Origin: Thereva unica
Taxonomy: Eukaryota > Arthropoda > Insecta > Diptera > Therevidae
Reading direction: 5' to 3'
Length of the DNA stretch: 64,000 nt
Assembly (NCBI GenBank): GCA_949987705.1
Contig: OX465282.1
Coordinates: 11,582,501 to 11,646,500 of the forward strand
Part shown: in pieces, positions 1 through 12,124 of the stretch
How positions within the stretch are numbered: position 1 is the first letter of the stretch
Layout of the letters: each line of letters begins with the position of its first letter
Made by a program: the position numbers and the translations under genes
The notes under the pieces: model-generated
Database searches by the model: none
Seen by the model: only the letters and a program-made list of their open reading frames with translations
What the model was told of the DNA's origin: nothing

Positions 1-850
1 CACATTTATTCTCACCATCAAAAAACCAGCAACCATAGTAATTCTGATACAAAGCAAACTAGACAACCTTATCGACTACGGAAAGTGTGGTTTAGATCAC
101 TGCATAAATGTTATATGGTGTGCTATAGTACCACCAGAATGGAAGGAACAGCGTATACTCCGGTCCAAAGTTAATCCAAACAAACAAAACACTAAAACAA
201 AACCCGGTCTGGTACCAAGGTGCGTATCGTTGTACATAAACTTCATCATAAACAACACAATCATCACCCTTTATAGGGACTCGGGTAAAACATGTGTAAA
301 GTTTTTTTTTTTTCTTTACATATATATTGTAAATGTAAAATTTATTTAAAATATAACAATATTAGGTGCGTTGATGTTTGGAAGCAAAACCTGATACGAA
401 TGTACTGCCTCTTGCTCCCACATGGAAATTAAAGGAGTACTTTATTTAATTTGTTATTGAGGGTACTGTGCTTTCAACTAGCCCTAAATGACTGCCAAAG
501 GGTACTTACGTAATTGCCTTCTAACGAGACCCACTTTACTGCCGCGTGGCCGGTCTGTGGGGCATGCCCCGTCCCCTCTGTGGGTAAGGACGAACGCAAA
601 GTCTTATTTCTTCGGTATAATACCTAGCAGTACCTCCAGTTCGCTTTGTCCCTCAGAAAAAAACCTGTTCGGCTCACTCCAACACAAAAAAGGCCTTCTT
701 TGGCACAACCATACGGTTGTGGGTCCAGAAATAGTACTTTCCTGTACCAGCGAGCTGACCTGGTCTATTCACAAATTGTTAGGTTCTCCACGAAACTGAC
801 TTTTCTTTGGGTTTTTTTTGTGGGGAATTTTGTGGGGACATTATTTAGTT
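1..850. other. Unassigned left-edge region
   Basis: No recognisable gene or element. It holds a T-rich run near 300-315 and AT-rich sequence to about 470. Short open frames between 488 and 890 have no domain I recognise and overlap one another on both strands. Confidence 0.5.
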
Positions 851-854
851 TTCC

Positions 855-1262
855 CGACTCGAACGGTATGTTAGAGGGGAGCCAAATATAGTGCAGTGGC
901 AGAAGACAGCAAGTCTGTAACGGGAAAGACAAGGGAAGTGGCATGAGTCTGTTAAGGGTCGGTGGATCCACAAACATGTAGAGGTTTCTTACGAGGGAAT
1001 TACGAGAGAGTATCGGAAATGGAAGTACGACCTCACGCAGTTCTTGACTGGACATGGATCGAGATAGCAAATACCTCCATCGTTTCGAGCACGATGACTC
1101 TCACCGCTGTGCCCGGAATGCTCAGATCTCCGGGATAAAGTAGTGCACGACTGCGTTTATTGTCTGAGGTTCACCAAATATAAGGCAGAGCTAGACCCAA
1201 TATTTGCCAGGTTAGTTGAGGGGGTTCCCCCACATTCTAAAAGCAGTCATAAGTCACAACGC
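855..1262 (+). mobile_element. R1-clade LINE remnant, C-terminal end of ORF2 (family R)
   Basis: Decayed 3' coding end of an R1-type non-LTR retrotransposon. With frame changes and stops, the plus strand reads GKWHESVKGRW, then KYDLTQFLTGHG, then a cysteine/histidine stretch CPECSDLRDKVVHDC. These line up in order with the C-terminal third of the better preserved copy at 31,000-32,328 (minus strand), which has GKWDESVKGRW, YDLTQFLSGHGG and a CPVC...H...C zinc-knuckle region. In this family the segment lies downstream of the reverse transcriptase and probably contacts nucleic acid. At least two stops (near 920 and 1,067) break it, so it is a pseudogene. No target-site duplication was found. 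Confidence 0.8.
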
Positions 1263-1438
1263 AATCACAAGTGAGTGGTGAATCTCAACTTGAAGCCCTA
1301 TACTAAATGGCAAGTAGAAGTGAAGTAGACGTCACATCTGTCAACAATAACGTAGAAACGAAAATAATAAGTTCATAAGAAGTAAGCCCGAGTCGCCAAA
1401 GCTTGTGACTTATGACTGGTCACAATTTTAGTATAGGG
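1244..1438. repeat. Interleaved inverted repeats, possible small MITE
   Basis: CAGTCATAAGTCACAA at 1244-1259 recurs as its exact reverse complement at 1403-1418. A second pair, CCCTATACTAAA at 1296-1307 and its reverse complement at 1427-1438, interleaves with the first instead of nesting inside it. The left end abuts the R1-like remnant. The class is unknown; a 175-bp inverted-repeat element at 1244-1418 is the simplest reading. Confidence 0.5.
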
Positions 1439-2394
1439 GGTAAGAATCATGACGACTGTTTATATATCTCCTAAGAATGCAGGATTTTATATAAAATGGA
1501 GAATAGTGATCTATTCAATAACTGTACAATTTGAAAAATAAAAATATCATGTCAAACGTTTGGTTGCTCTCAAATTTCCGGGTCGGTACTGCTACCCTCC
1601 ACACCCACATCATCTAACAGGTATGGTTGTCTGCCTGGTCTGCCACTGTCTGTGAAAGGAATATGTGCTGATTCGGAAAAATGCCTATGATAGTTATGAG
1701 TCATACTGACCATGATATTGACAACATTGGCAAAAATATATCTCCACTGTTCTCGCACAAAAACGATGGCTTATCCAAGTGCGAACATGATATTGAATTG
1801 CATCATTGCTAGAATGTGTGAAAAGGCTTTACAAAAAATAACTGGGGCTGGGGAAAAGCTCCAAAATATATCACAGGCGCAAGCGCAAACGAGATCAAAG
1901 TGACTCGCATAGAAAATTTGCCCCATCGGGCTAAGCAGCAGAACCATATAAAAATCATAACATTTCTAGGCATTAGAGCCAATTAGCAAAAGTAAAGCAA
2001 AATAATATCCAATCAGCTCAGAAGCTGTACTCAATGACTTCTACATCGATGACTGGAGCAGACACCATCATGGAGGGAAAACAAAAACAAACCCTCCACT
2101 GATCCATCTTCTTCGTTCAAGAGGTATGGAATTATGGAAATGGGCAGCAGCCAGACTAGAAATAAAAAATGGGCTTCTAGCGGGCGAACACCGGCCGTTT
2201 GGCTTTTTAATGGGGATATGATGGCCTTAGAATTTTAATGGGGCCAAACTTGACCAAACGATTTGATTGGCCAGGAACTAAGCTGTACACAAGGGCATTC
2301 GACGGCAAATTTGAGCCAAAAAAGAATCGGCGTCTAATGTATTGTCTTATGGGAACTGGGGCACTTTCGTTATGTACAATGAATGGTCTTTTCG
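1439..2394. other. Intergenic, with one repeated block
   Basis: No gene recognised. A block at about 2155-2204 containing GGCGAACACCGGCCGT recurs in similar form at 42,618-42,668. A 73-codon frame starting at 2238 runs into the SINE body and is not treated as a gene. Confidence 0.45.
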
Positions 2395-2595
2395 TTATGG
2401 TGAAGCAGGGAAGGGCTAAGGAAGACTATGACAAGAGGAATCAGGAAACTAAAGAGTGAAGAATAAAGAAGGAAAGTTATGTAGGTGGGAAAGTGGAAAA
2501 GGCGAAGGATCGTGGGGCTGGCCGGGATTCGAACCCGGGACCTCTGGGATAGTAGCCAGACGTAGTGGTTTTTGACTCCTCGGTACACTCAACTC
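2395..2595 (-). mobile_element. tRNA-derived SINE, copy 1
   Basis: On the minus strand a tRNA-like head reads TCTGGCTACTATCCCAGAGG followed by a strong RNA polymerase III box-B/T-arm, CCCGGGTTCGAATCCCGG. It continues into a pyrimidine-rich body (CCTTCGCC..., ...CATAACTTTCCTTCTTT...) that closely matches the plus-strand copy at 20.67-20.83 kb. The box A region is eroded. Such elements are transcribed by Pol III and mobilised in trans by LINE machinery. The 8-nt anticodon-loop equivalent and the attached shared body show this is not a functional tRNA gene. Confidence 0.8.
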
Positions 2596-2599
2596 CAAT

Positions 2600-4235
2600 T
2601 GAAAGCTTCGACTTCGAATACTTACAATTGAACTTATCCTTGATTGACAGAAAGAATCCTTCTCTAATCTCCACAAATTGTTGTAAAATAAAGCGTCCTT
2701 TAAGATAACCAATTACTGTAAAAGTTAAGTAACTCCTTTCTATGCTTCCTTCCTTTGTTTATCTTTTAAATGAAACAGATTCAACAACAATTAAGCAATC
2801 TCTCTCTCTCATTCCACTACTTGCCCCTTCAACTACTTCTAACAATCGCATAATTCCTAACATTTCAACAGTCTTCAGGATAAAGGACTTCAAATTACGT
2901 TTCATAAATAAAAATCCCAGGTAAAAAAACGCACACACACACACACATGAGTGAATAATAAAACAAAAGCACCTAATGACGATAATTAAATACCATGAAA
3001 ACATTTGCTTGAAGTTGGCTGCAAAATAAACTTGTCAACAATGGAGGCGCATGAATATGCTACAAAATAATGCAATAATGCGGAGTGACGATATGAATGA
3101 GTACGTCCCGTCATCGTCATCGTTCGCCATATGGATATGGGTGTTAAAAGTTTCATGCACACATGCCACATGCCAGGGTGGTGGTAGATCAGGACTCTCG
3201 AGCAAGAAGAAAAATAAAAAAAGAATATCTCTCTGGCATAAGGAAATACAGACAGTCAGGCACTACCCTCTACCCTACCTGGGCAATGCACCTATGTAGG
3301 TATATCCAGCCAACGAGCTAAACCTGGATGGCTGGGTGCCTGCGCCCATCATTATGCAACAAACTGGAGAGAAAGTTCCCATCAACCTGGAGGCAAAAAG
3401 GAGTTGCATGTGAAGTAATTCTGGCATGTTTTAGTAGTGAATGTGGAACGTTGGGGGTTTTTCCAGGGGGGTTGAGGGTGTACTGAAATTCATTCATTCA
3501 TTCATTTGCTTGTTACTTTTAAACATGGGGTAGTTTATAGTCATTTAGATTTTATGCATTTTATGTATGCAAAGCACGCACCTAGTTTTCTGTGAGTTTA
3601 ATCCTTTTTCGTCCTTAATTTGGCTTGAAGGAACTTTAAATGGGTACTTATGGAGGAGATGGGGGTTTTTTTTCATGCATTGTATTGTATTAATATTGCA
3701 TGCAAAACCTTGAAAATGTTTCAATTATATGAAAGCTGGTCTATTCTTAGGTTAGCTATAAAAAGGATGTATATAATTGGGGGGCGGGGTTTTTGTGATA
3801 TAAAATTGGATTTTATTTTTAAATAGTAAAAGATTTTTAAGGAAAAATCAATAGCTTGTTGAACGTGGGTAAGGCGCAAAGGCTGAACTAGGTGATATCT
3901 CCAAATCCGGATCCCAGATTTGTACCGTTTTTGAAGATCTCCAAATGACTATACAATATTATTTTATCTAAGCCTTTTTCAATTTTTTATATATAGAATC
4001 AAAGCTTTGAGATACATTTCCACAAGTTATTGGTACTATCACAAAGTGTCATGCTATTACAGCAACAGCTGCTATGGATTCCTACGGGAGTACAAAGTCC
4101 ATGATCGAACAAATATGTACTTCCATCTACAACATTAGATCAGGCTCGTATACCCATCAGTGCCGGCGGATCGAGATAGGTCCGGTTGGGTAGGCAGACT
4201 ACCCTCCCCCCAACTGTTTTGGTACTTTATCTAAA
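2600..4235. other. Intergenic, low-complexity tracts
   Basis: A (CA)n tract at about 2930-2945, an ATTC tract at 3488-3505 and AT-rich single-copy-looking sequence. Short frames at 2742-2924 and 3051-3299 have no recognisable product. A hAT-like terminus (CAGTGCCGGC) near 4159 was considered but has no partner. Confidence 0.45.
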
Positions 4236-4239
4236 AAAG

Positions 4240-5030
4240 AAAAGCCCTTCGTTGTGAATCCGAAGATGGGTGAATGGGGTACAGGATAACATGAGGAGTT
4301 CCTCAGGGATCTTGCCTAGGCCCTCTCTGGTTAACCACAATGTACAACAATGTTTTGAGGCTACGATTCCCAAAATGAGCAGTTACGCTTGAGTTCGCGG
4401 ACCGCATCGGGGAATTGGTCATAGGACGACGCCTCGATAAGATCGAATTGTGCGCAAACGAAGCGGTCTTGGAGACTAAAGCGTAGACTGAAAGCGCTGG
4501 TCCGACGCTTGCAGAGCACAAAACTGAAGATCAAAGTATGGCAACAAATTATTCCCTAACAGCTCGCCCTAAGATACCTGGGAGTGATAAACGACCGGAG
4601 GCTAATAACGTCATGGTATGCATGGCGAATAGGAGGGCCTTACCAAGGCGTCACCTTGGCGTATATCAACCTTGAGTATATCAATCGCGCTATATGCAGT
4701 AATGTAGACAGCAACATTGAAGAAGATGTATATAATATGTAGAGTACCGCATATAGCCTACGCAGTCTCCGTGCGCGCTGTACATACAGGACCACGTCCA
4801 ACGATGAGGAGTGCGCAGGGATGATTTACAGAGACATACTGGCGAGAGGAGGCATGCTTCTCTATGACCCAGCACTGCGAGTACGTAGCGAATTGGCAAG
4901 GACAGTGGGAAGGGTCTTTTAAGAGTCGGTAGGCCTAGGTAGACTTAACTCAACCGGGGAGAGATGGTTTACAAAGGAGTGTGAGGAAGTGAGTTACGAA
5001 CAACGCAGACCATGCCTTCTTTGATAATGT
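4240..5030 (+). mobile_element. R1-clade LINE remnant, RT palm to C-terminus (family R)
   Basis: Strongly decayed reverse-transcriptase segment. GVPQGSCLGPLW (near 4290-4330) corresponds to palm motif B (GVPQGS). It is followed by NNVLRLRFPK, EFADRIGELVIG where the FADD catalytic motif C should be (second aspartate lost), then LAEHKTED. Farther on come YRTTSNDEECAGMIYRDILARGG and LLYDP. All are in the same order as in the 31.0-32.3 kb copy. Frame changes and stops are frequent and the catalytic YADD/FADD equivalent is damaged, so this is a dead copy. It is more diverged than the 30.8-32.3 kb copy. Confidence 0.85.
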
Positions 5031-5369
5031 GAGATTAGGCGAATCGAAGAAGAAACTAATCAATAAAAGCTAGTGGATGTAGTTGTGTATCTTTTGACAG
5101 TTACACACCAAAGTTTCAGCCATTTTAGACGCGCAATTGTTATTTGACAGTCGTTTTAGTGAGTCGATGTGATTATTTTTGTGAAATGATGATGAGTGAG
5201 TGATGATGAAATGATGAGTTGGACTCTGTGTACGGGAGACGATGAATGCTCTGGACCTCCAAAAGCTGCTACTGTTTTTCACAAAAACATTCACATTGAC
5301 TCGCTGAATTAGTGCTAGGACGATGAATACCGATCCTAATAAGGTGGCGGCCATTATCGAATTCCCAAC

Positions 5370-6200
5370 TCCGAAGTCTCATAATAGACGGAGAGCCAGC
5401 GCCTACCAAACTTACGTCAAAGTATAAGGGCTACAAAATGTTCTGGGTATGGTCACTACTATAGGTAAAAACCTCTTGACTAGAGGTGCCTTCGGCCGGT
5501 ATCAAGTGTTAAAGGTGAGTAAGAACTCAGCTCATTTACTTTAAAACATAAAAGGTGAAACTTATGTACAGTGTTTAAAAAACTATTTTATGACAGACCA
5601 ATCCGAACGGTCTAACACCCACCAGACGTAATAAATGTCAGCTAGAAGTACTTTGCTGAGCTCTTAGTCTATAAGCTGATCAGGAAATTCTTGGGTATGA
5701 CCGGCTGGTATCAGCGTTTCATCTCCAATTATTATAAGCGTGGCTTCTTCAATCACGGGTGGTTTAAACTTTTAGATGTAATGGGGAAGCCCAGCAGTCG
5801 TTCGAAACTTTAAAAGAGCTGATGGATTAGCCACTCCATATTTCTGTAAGACTTTCTCCATTCTGTACAATGCCAGCAGGACTGGTGAAGGTAGGATGCT
5901 CTTTCAAAATGACGGACGGAGCAGTACATCCGAAGTTGAATGATGCACAACGGAGCTACACCATTACTCAGCTTGAATTCTATGCAGCTATACTAAGTGT
6001 GAAAAAGAGAGAGCGCATGAGGAGGGTGACGCTTTCACGGTCATTACTGATCATGCAAGCTTGAAGTTGCTCATGGGCCAAAAGGAAGGCAGATTGGCAA
6101 GGTGGAGTTAAGAACTTCAGGGATTCGAATTCAATATAAAAAACCGTAATGGCTGTCTTGATGCTTTGTGCGCATGGACTACATTTGATATTTATTTTAT
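5370..6200 (+). mobile_element. Ty3/Gypsy-type LTR retrotransposon pol remnant
   Basis: Pseudogenised pol. At about 5,690-5,740 the plus strand reads FLGMTGWYQRFISNYY, the connection just after the reverse-transcriptase thumb in Ty3/Gypsy elements. It is followed by an RNase H-like stretch: KLNDAQRSYTITQLEFYAAI (about 5,932-5,995), AILSVKK, then VITDHASLKLLM and GRLARW in shifting frames to about 6,115. The first RNase H aspartate region is degenerate. Sequence at 5,370-5,550 may be an upstream part of the same pol but is too decayed to assign. No LTRs, primer-binding site, gag, integrase or env were seen. The copy is a fragment with stops and frameshifts. Confidence 0.75.
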
Positions 6201-6439
6201 TTATTTTATACATAAGCAAACGGAAGTACATATACAAGATTTACATCTTTTAAAGTACAACGACTGAATTATAATTTGAGTTTTAATAGAGAGAAGGCAA
6301 AAAGAAAAATACCTAACCTAAGCTTAATACCTAACAGAGTTGATGCCAGGTTGAGGAATTAAACACACTAGAGTTATGAGCTATGAAAAGGAAAAGGTTA
6401 TTCAAAGTAGATAAGAAACGGGGAACTATTACTATTAGA

Positions 6440-7330
6440 AAGTAGAAGAGGTAAGAGAAATCTAAAGAGAAGAGATGGATGGAAGAAGAGAAGCTTGTTT
6501 CCTGAAAATGGTGACTGTGCTAATTCTTTGTAAAGAAGATAGAAGATCATTCCAGAGTCTAATGGCATACACAAAAAATGAACGACTACTAATTCGAGAC
6601 AGATGAGCTGGAATAAGGAATTTGAGTGATCTCAAGGTTTGTAAAGGGGTAACGAAGTCGAAAAGGTTAGTGAATTCCGAACAGATGATATAACCTGATC
6701 TTCTCAAGTGAAAGATAAAGCGTAAGCAATCATTGATTGCAACATTAAGTCGTTGACAAAAAATCATACACAATGAAAACAAGTGAGCCATACAGGAAAT
6801 GCAGGAGAATGGGAGATTTTAAAAGCTTTAACGAATAGTGGGTGATAAGAGACAACCACAAAGTTAGAGCTTACGTAATGTCTTATAAATCTTGAACAGC
6901 ATCAGTGAGACTTGATCACAGCAGATCAGTTAACCATTAATAGCAATGGCAAGATTATGGACCCGATCAACAATAAGAAGAGGAATGTTATCCAGACAAA
7001 TGAGTGGAACTCTGTCAGGGAACGTAGAATGATGATTAAGCATAAGTACTTGTGATTGTTTAAAGAAGTTGAGAGCACTCCACTCTTTTATTCGACAAAA
7101 GAGTGCTATTCAGGTTATAAATACAAGAATCAATCTTGCAAGGAGGGCAAGAGGTACATATACAGTTGGAGATCATCAGTATACTGATGGAACAGGAACA
7201 GTGACAGATACTATAGGGGAGATCAGTGATCAGTTCTGAAAATAGTAAGGGACCAAGAATTGAAAATTGTGGAACATTAGAAGGCACCTGCAGGGGAGGA
7301 GAGATAACATTGTTATCTTTGTTATCTTTC
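6440..7330 (-). mobile_element. CR1/Jockey-like LINE RT remnant (family L)
   Basis: Reading on the minus strand from about 7,300: NVPQFSILGPLLFSELITDL (palm motif B region, GVPQGS damaged to NVPQFS), then YTDDLQLY in another frame where motif C belongs. After a decayed middle, the open stretch at 6,462-6,791 gives RLNVAINDCLRFIFHL and SRSFFVYAIRLWNDL, the usual C-terminus of CR1/Jockey-type ORF2 proteins. No RNase H or 3' tail was seen. Stops and frameshifts are frequent. It does not match the K or J copies closely, so I keep it as a separate family. Confidence 0.75.
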
Positions 7331-9110
7331 TTGTTATCATGATATCTTTCTGTCGAGACGTGGACGCATTATCAAGTCAGGTTTTTATGGTCTGTATAGT
7401 ATTAAGGTTATTTTCTCCTTAGAAAGTTATAATGAAAGTGCTAAACAATTTCATTTTACTACAATAAATACTGTGAAAAAAATCCTACCTATTAGAAGCC
7501 TACCTATTAGAAATAAAGCTATAAAATCAATAACCTTTCAACCAATTCCCTAATCAATCACAGAATTATGTATTAATTAACAAAAAAAAAACCAAAAATA
7601 TCCCCTAAAGACAAATAATTATTTTCCATTACATAAATAAACAATTAAAATAGAATTAATTCCATTTATTTAATATTATCAAACAAGAAAACAAAGAAAA
7701 CAAAGAAAAGTGAACAAAAAAAAAGGTAAATAGAAATATATATAAAAGAAAAAAAGCAATGTTCTCCACCTACAAAATTTCTTATCAAAATACAAAATCC
7801 CCAATTCATGCGTCAATTACTTGACTAATTATAACTTTTCTCTTTTTTTTCTTCTCTTTCACCCCTAGGATAAAATATATATACATCATAACCAAAAATC
7901 TTACTAACTTATCCAAAAATATACTATATCCATATTTATACATATATATTGCGAAAGAAAATAAGGGATGAAGCAACAAAAAAAAAAACGCAAAAATTTC
8001 CATCTTCCCCAATTTATTCCTCACGATTTAATTGCTTCCCTGAACTAATTCCCAATATCCAATAATCTTCTTCATCGAAAATTTCCTCTAATAAACCATT
8101 TCTTCTGCCTCAATAATTAACTCCTCGAGACATTATGGGGGTCGTTCTTGGCAAAAATTTTCTCGCCCACCCCTTTTAATAATATTGTAATCTCGACCAA
8201 TTTGCGGGGGTGGTGAGAGTTGTGTGTTAGTTAGAAGAAGAAGAAAGAGGGGCGAGAATATTGTAATAAAATACAAGAAAATATAAATATTTAGTGAAAA
8301 AAATAAATAATAATAATAAATAAGAACAACCCAAAAACTTCTCTATCTGTAATATGTCATATGATACAAAATAGAAAGGTCTCTTATCTTCCCGCTAATT
8401 TAGCACGACTTTTTGGTTTTGACTACCTTAACCCCCAAAAACCTGCAGGCATACAGGGTATATGCTACTCTAAAAACGTTCTCTATACCCGTAAGTAAAG
8501 TAACCGGGTGTATACGAGACACTTTCAAAATCCTGATAACCATAAGTCTGACAATAGAGACGAAGAGACTATCGAAATGTACAAGTGGATAAGCAAAGTC
8601 GGTCCCAATACACACCTTTTATGTGTACCAAAAACCTGTGTGCAAAATTCCCAACAACAGCAACAGCAACAACAAAAACCGATCTTGGCGCATAAATAAT
8701 CCACGGGTGTTCGATTAAAATTTCATCCCTCGGAAAATCGCATCCTTGGCAATAAATAATTCATTTGGGTTCACCTCAGCACTTGCCTTGTATAGGAATT
8801 AAGAGTAGAGGATGCGAACCTTTTATAAGTATATCCTTGTCTTTCGACATCTCTATCTCGTTCTGGCATGTATGTATAAAATCAGAGCTCATATCTGCCG
8901 CCTGCATTACATACATATCCAAGGGTATCTTCCATACCACCACAGTATATACTGTTGAAAATCCATTGTCAGCTCATCCTGGTGGGCTAGAGGTAGAGTC
9001 TTATTCCCTTATCCCAGCCAGCCGTACGATTTGCCTATTACCATCGCTCTACAATTTTTGTGTAGGGGTATGGATAGGGGGTGGTTATTTGGTACCAGAG
9101 TAAAGGGCAT
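7331..9110. other. AT-rich intergenic DNA
   Basis: About 7.45-8.35 kb is extremely A/T-rich with homopolymer runs. A CAA/CAG microsatellite lies at about 8,650-8,680. A 112-codon frame at 8,765-9,103 has no recognisable domain and no codon signal I trust. Confidence 0.5.
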
Positions 9111-11045
9111 ACACACAATACTACCTAAAGTTTAAGTTAAAACGAGGCAGCGGCATCTAGGGTCTCCTCTCCAAGAATGTAATACTTCTTCGGTTGGTGT
9201 ATTTATTATGCGAGATTAATAACCCGATAAGTATTCAAAAATACTTGAACAGAAAGATGCGGCTGTGAGAGCTCCTGTGTGTAGAGAGAGAGAGAGAAAG
9301 CGAGTAGAGGGATACTTTCAAGGCGCGCATAGAAGTTTTAGAAGATTACCAAAAAGTCTGCCGTCTCTCCTCCATTTGGCTTTACTCGAAAAGGAGGAAG
9401 ATGAAAAAAAAAAAGGAACACACCAACCAAGAAATTTTTGGTTGGTTGGTGAAATTCTGTTGTTCAGTGAAACATAACTTTGGGACTGGGAAAAATTCAA
9501 ATGAATGAGAGGAAACTGAATTTCCGAAGATTCTATACAGATAGAAATATAAAAGGGATTTTGGATAAAGAATGTATGTATAGAAGGCACGGGGGTGGGT
9601 GGGTGGATGAATGAAAAAAGAAGATTCCGATGAATAATCCTTAGAAGAAAAAAAAAGTCTTTAGATATTTGAGAATAAATTTGTTGTCGATTGCCGTCTT
9701 CCAATTTCATATAAGTTATCCTTGTGGCACATCAAAATTCCCAAATGGGTATACACACGTATATTGACGCACAGACAGTACCTCAACATACATTATATAC
9801 CTATATACAACAATAACACCTTCTCCCCAAAACCGACAATGCTTATTCACCATCATTTCTAAATAGTATAATTGTTGTTGTTGTAGAATGAAAGCAGTGA
9901 ATAACAATATAAAGAAGAAGAAGATGTTACAACAACAACAACAACACAAAAAAATAGGTGAAAGTATACCTGATTGAAGGTGTAAAACGCGACATTATCC
10001 ATCTAGAAGATTCCCCAGTCACCAAACCTTATACTCTCTTAGAGATAGGAACCCTTTAAACCTATTCCCAGGCTTCTTTTTCATCCATTCCCCATCCTCC
10101 CCCTACCCCATCAACAAACCGAAAATTGGATGGCGGAACCAATAAAAGATTTCAAGAATAAATTTAAGCCCTTCAAGACACCCCGTTCCTTTTTATAAAA
10201 TACACCCTCTTCCCGTACCTACACCTCTTGTGAGCTAAAAACCCCACCCCAACCCGATCTGGTACCACAACACCCCCCAGGACCCAATCTCCGCTATACA
10301 CAACCTTACATTCCAGGTTTTCTAACATTCTTTTCCATGACCCACGTAAAAGGCACTTTACTCACGTGCAGTGGCATTCACCACCAAAACCGATATAGTC
10401 GCGCCACTTCAAGACATCTTCCTTCCAATTCCATGGCTTAACTTTTACTGCAAAAGGATAGGAAAGGAAGTAAAATGATGGAAGGATAGAAGACGATTGG
10501 TGGTGGTGATGCAGGTGGGTGGAGGGATTGACAGGAGGGTGTAGGTAGCCGAAGGTGGATTTTTTTAAGGGGTGGAAGGTACACCGGGTATATATCTACC
10601 TTAGGTCCTTTAGAATGATAAATAAATTCCTCTTCAAGGAGCGCAGCGCACACACACGTTTTATAACCAAGAGTTGAAGAAATGAAGGAGAATAACTTAC
10701 AGAAGTGCCCCCAAGGGAAAATACTAGCTACGCTCAGACTTATGGATGAATGAATGAAGGAAAAAGGCTAAAAAGACGGGAATAAGAATAAAAAAAAAAG
10801 TAAAAACGTAACGCGAATACGAAAGAAAAAAATGAAAAAAAAAAGAAGAGTGAAATCACTTTTGAAGGTGGCTGCCATAAACACCTTAGGGGAGAAAGAC
10901 AGAGCGTAGAGATTCTACTTTTTTACAAAAAAAAAAAAAAAACGAACACACAGACGAGCCCATAGAAGACTGAGCTATAAGCCAACACCTTAAAACGCAT
11001 CCATTTAAAATTAAAATTTGAAATTTAAAACAAATAAAAACAAAA
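9111..11045. other. Intergenic, simple-sequence rich
   Basis: Purine-rich stretches, a (CAA)n tract at about 9,930-9,948, poly-A runs near 10,790 and 10,930. The 130-codon minus-strand frame at 9,318-9,710 is low-complexity and not convincing as a gene. Confidence 0.45.
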
Positions 11046-11049
11046 CAAA

Positions 11050-12115
11050 GGGTTGAAGGTAGTTTCTTTCCCGATGGTCCTACAACTGGAACCAAGGCCT
11101 GGCAAACAGAATTTTCACTACTGGTAAGATCACCACCTTCAAACTTCGATCAGCTTCGTATTGACACTTCAAGTACTTCAAGGCTTCTGCAAAAAACCAG
11201 ATCTCCTTCAGAGGGGCTAAAAGAGATCCTACTAACCCTACTGGCTACTAACTATTGCGGTGTAGTTTTACGCAGAGCCATAAACCGAGCTGCTGAAGAG
11301 AGGCTATGGTGGTCTTTATTCCTAACGAAGCAAAATCCTATCAACCCATCAGTCTCCCTTCAATTTTTCTACAGAAAGCAATGAAGAAGGTTTTAAGCAG
11401 GAAAATTAGGAAGCGTCTTACAGCAACCATTCGACAGCTTCCAATTTACGTGCCATCTTGGCAGATCTACAGATTATGCCATCCACATGCCAGTGCGAGA
11501 TATCAATAGGTCCCTCGGTGCAAAAAAAACTCTCTGCAAATCTCTTCAAATCTCTTTTGCAGATATCAATTGTGCGCTTGGCAACGTTACATTTGGCGCC
11601 ATCAATAAATCCATACCAAAAAAGGCACCGATCCTCCCTCTGCTAGATGGATCGGCTCTCGGTTCTCAGGAGCAGATTGATCGTTTAAGATAATGGCAAC
11701 AAAATACTTTCCCTAAGGAGCAGTCCTCTGCCCTCTGCTATTGTAAATCGAAATCTCTTGGCGAACTAAATAAGCGGGACTTAAAAGCGTCGGCCTATGC
11801 AGATCACAACGTCATAACGATCAGCGGCGGTTATGTTGGCGCCATCTCAGTCGCCCTATCCTATGTGCAGCACCAGTGGTGTCGGATCAAAAACTTGGGT
11901 ACTAACCCACATAATACTGTCATCGTACCATTTACTAATAGAAGAAAGATAAATTTGACCTAGTTCTCATGCCTAATCGTCCCAATACCTACTCTCGTAG
12001 AATAATAATTAAATTTTGAAGGGCCTTTGAATCTTGACTTATGTAGCTTATTATTCCCGCAATTCATAACAGGGTCTAGGTACGACCGAAATTTCTTTCT
12101 CCGAAGAGACTAAAC
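11050..12115 (+). mobile_element. LINE with RNase H lineage, RT remnant (family N)
   Basis: The opening GGAACCAAGGCCTGGCAAAC at about 11,089 is shared almost exactly with the minus-strand copy at 62.97 kb. The plus strand reads SYQPISLPS (YRPISL motif) with KKVLSRKIRKRL near 11,340-11,420, then FADINCALGNVTFGAINKS near 11,550-11,610 (palm motif A region). ELNKRDLKASAYADHNVITI follows near 11,760-11,825, where YADD is damaged to YADH, then LGTNPHNTVIVPFTNRRKIN and finally a piece like TEISFSEETKQL near 12,090. Frames shift repeatedly. The family belongs with elements that carry RNase H downstream, judged from its relative at 61.4-63.0 kb. The 3' end abuts a Tc1-like fragment. Confidence 0.8.
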
Positions 12116-12124
12116 AACTCTCAC

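Noticed and set aside
2510..2585. Genuine tRNA gene on the minus strand
   Set aside because: The T-arm is excellent, but the anticodon loop has 8 nt, box A is eroded, no clear acceptor stem closes, and the same head is attached to a shared body at 20.67 kb. A SINE explains it better.
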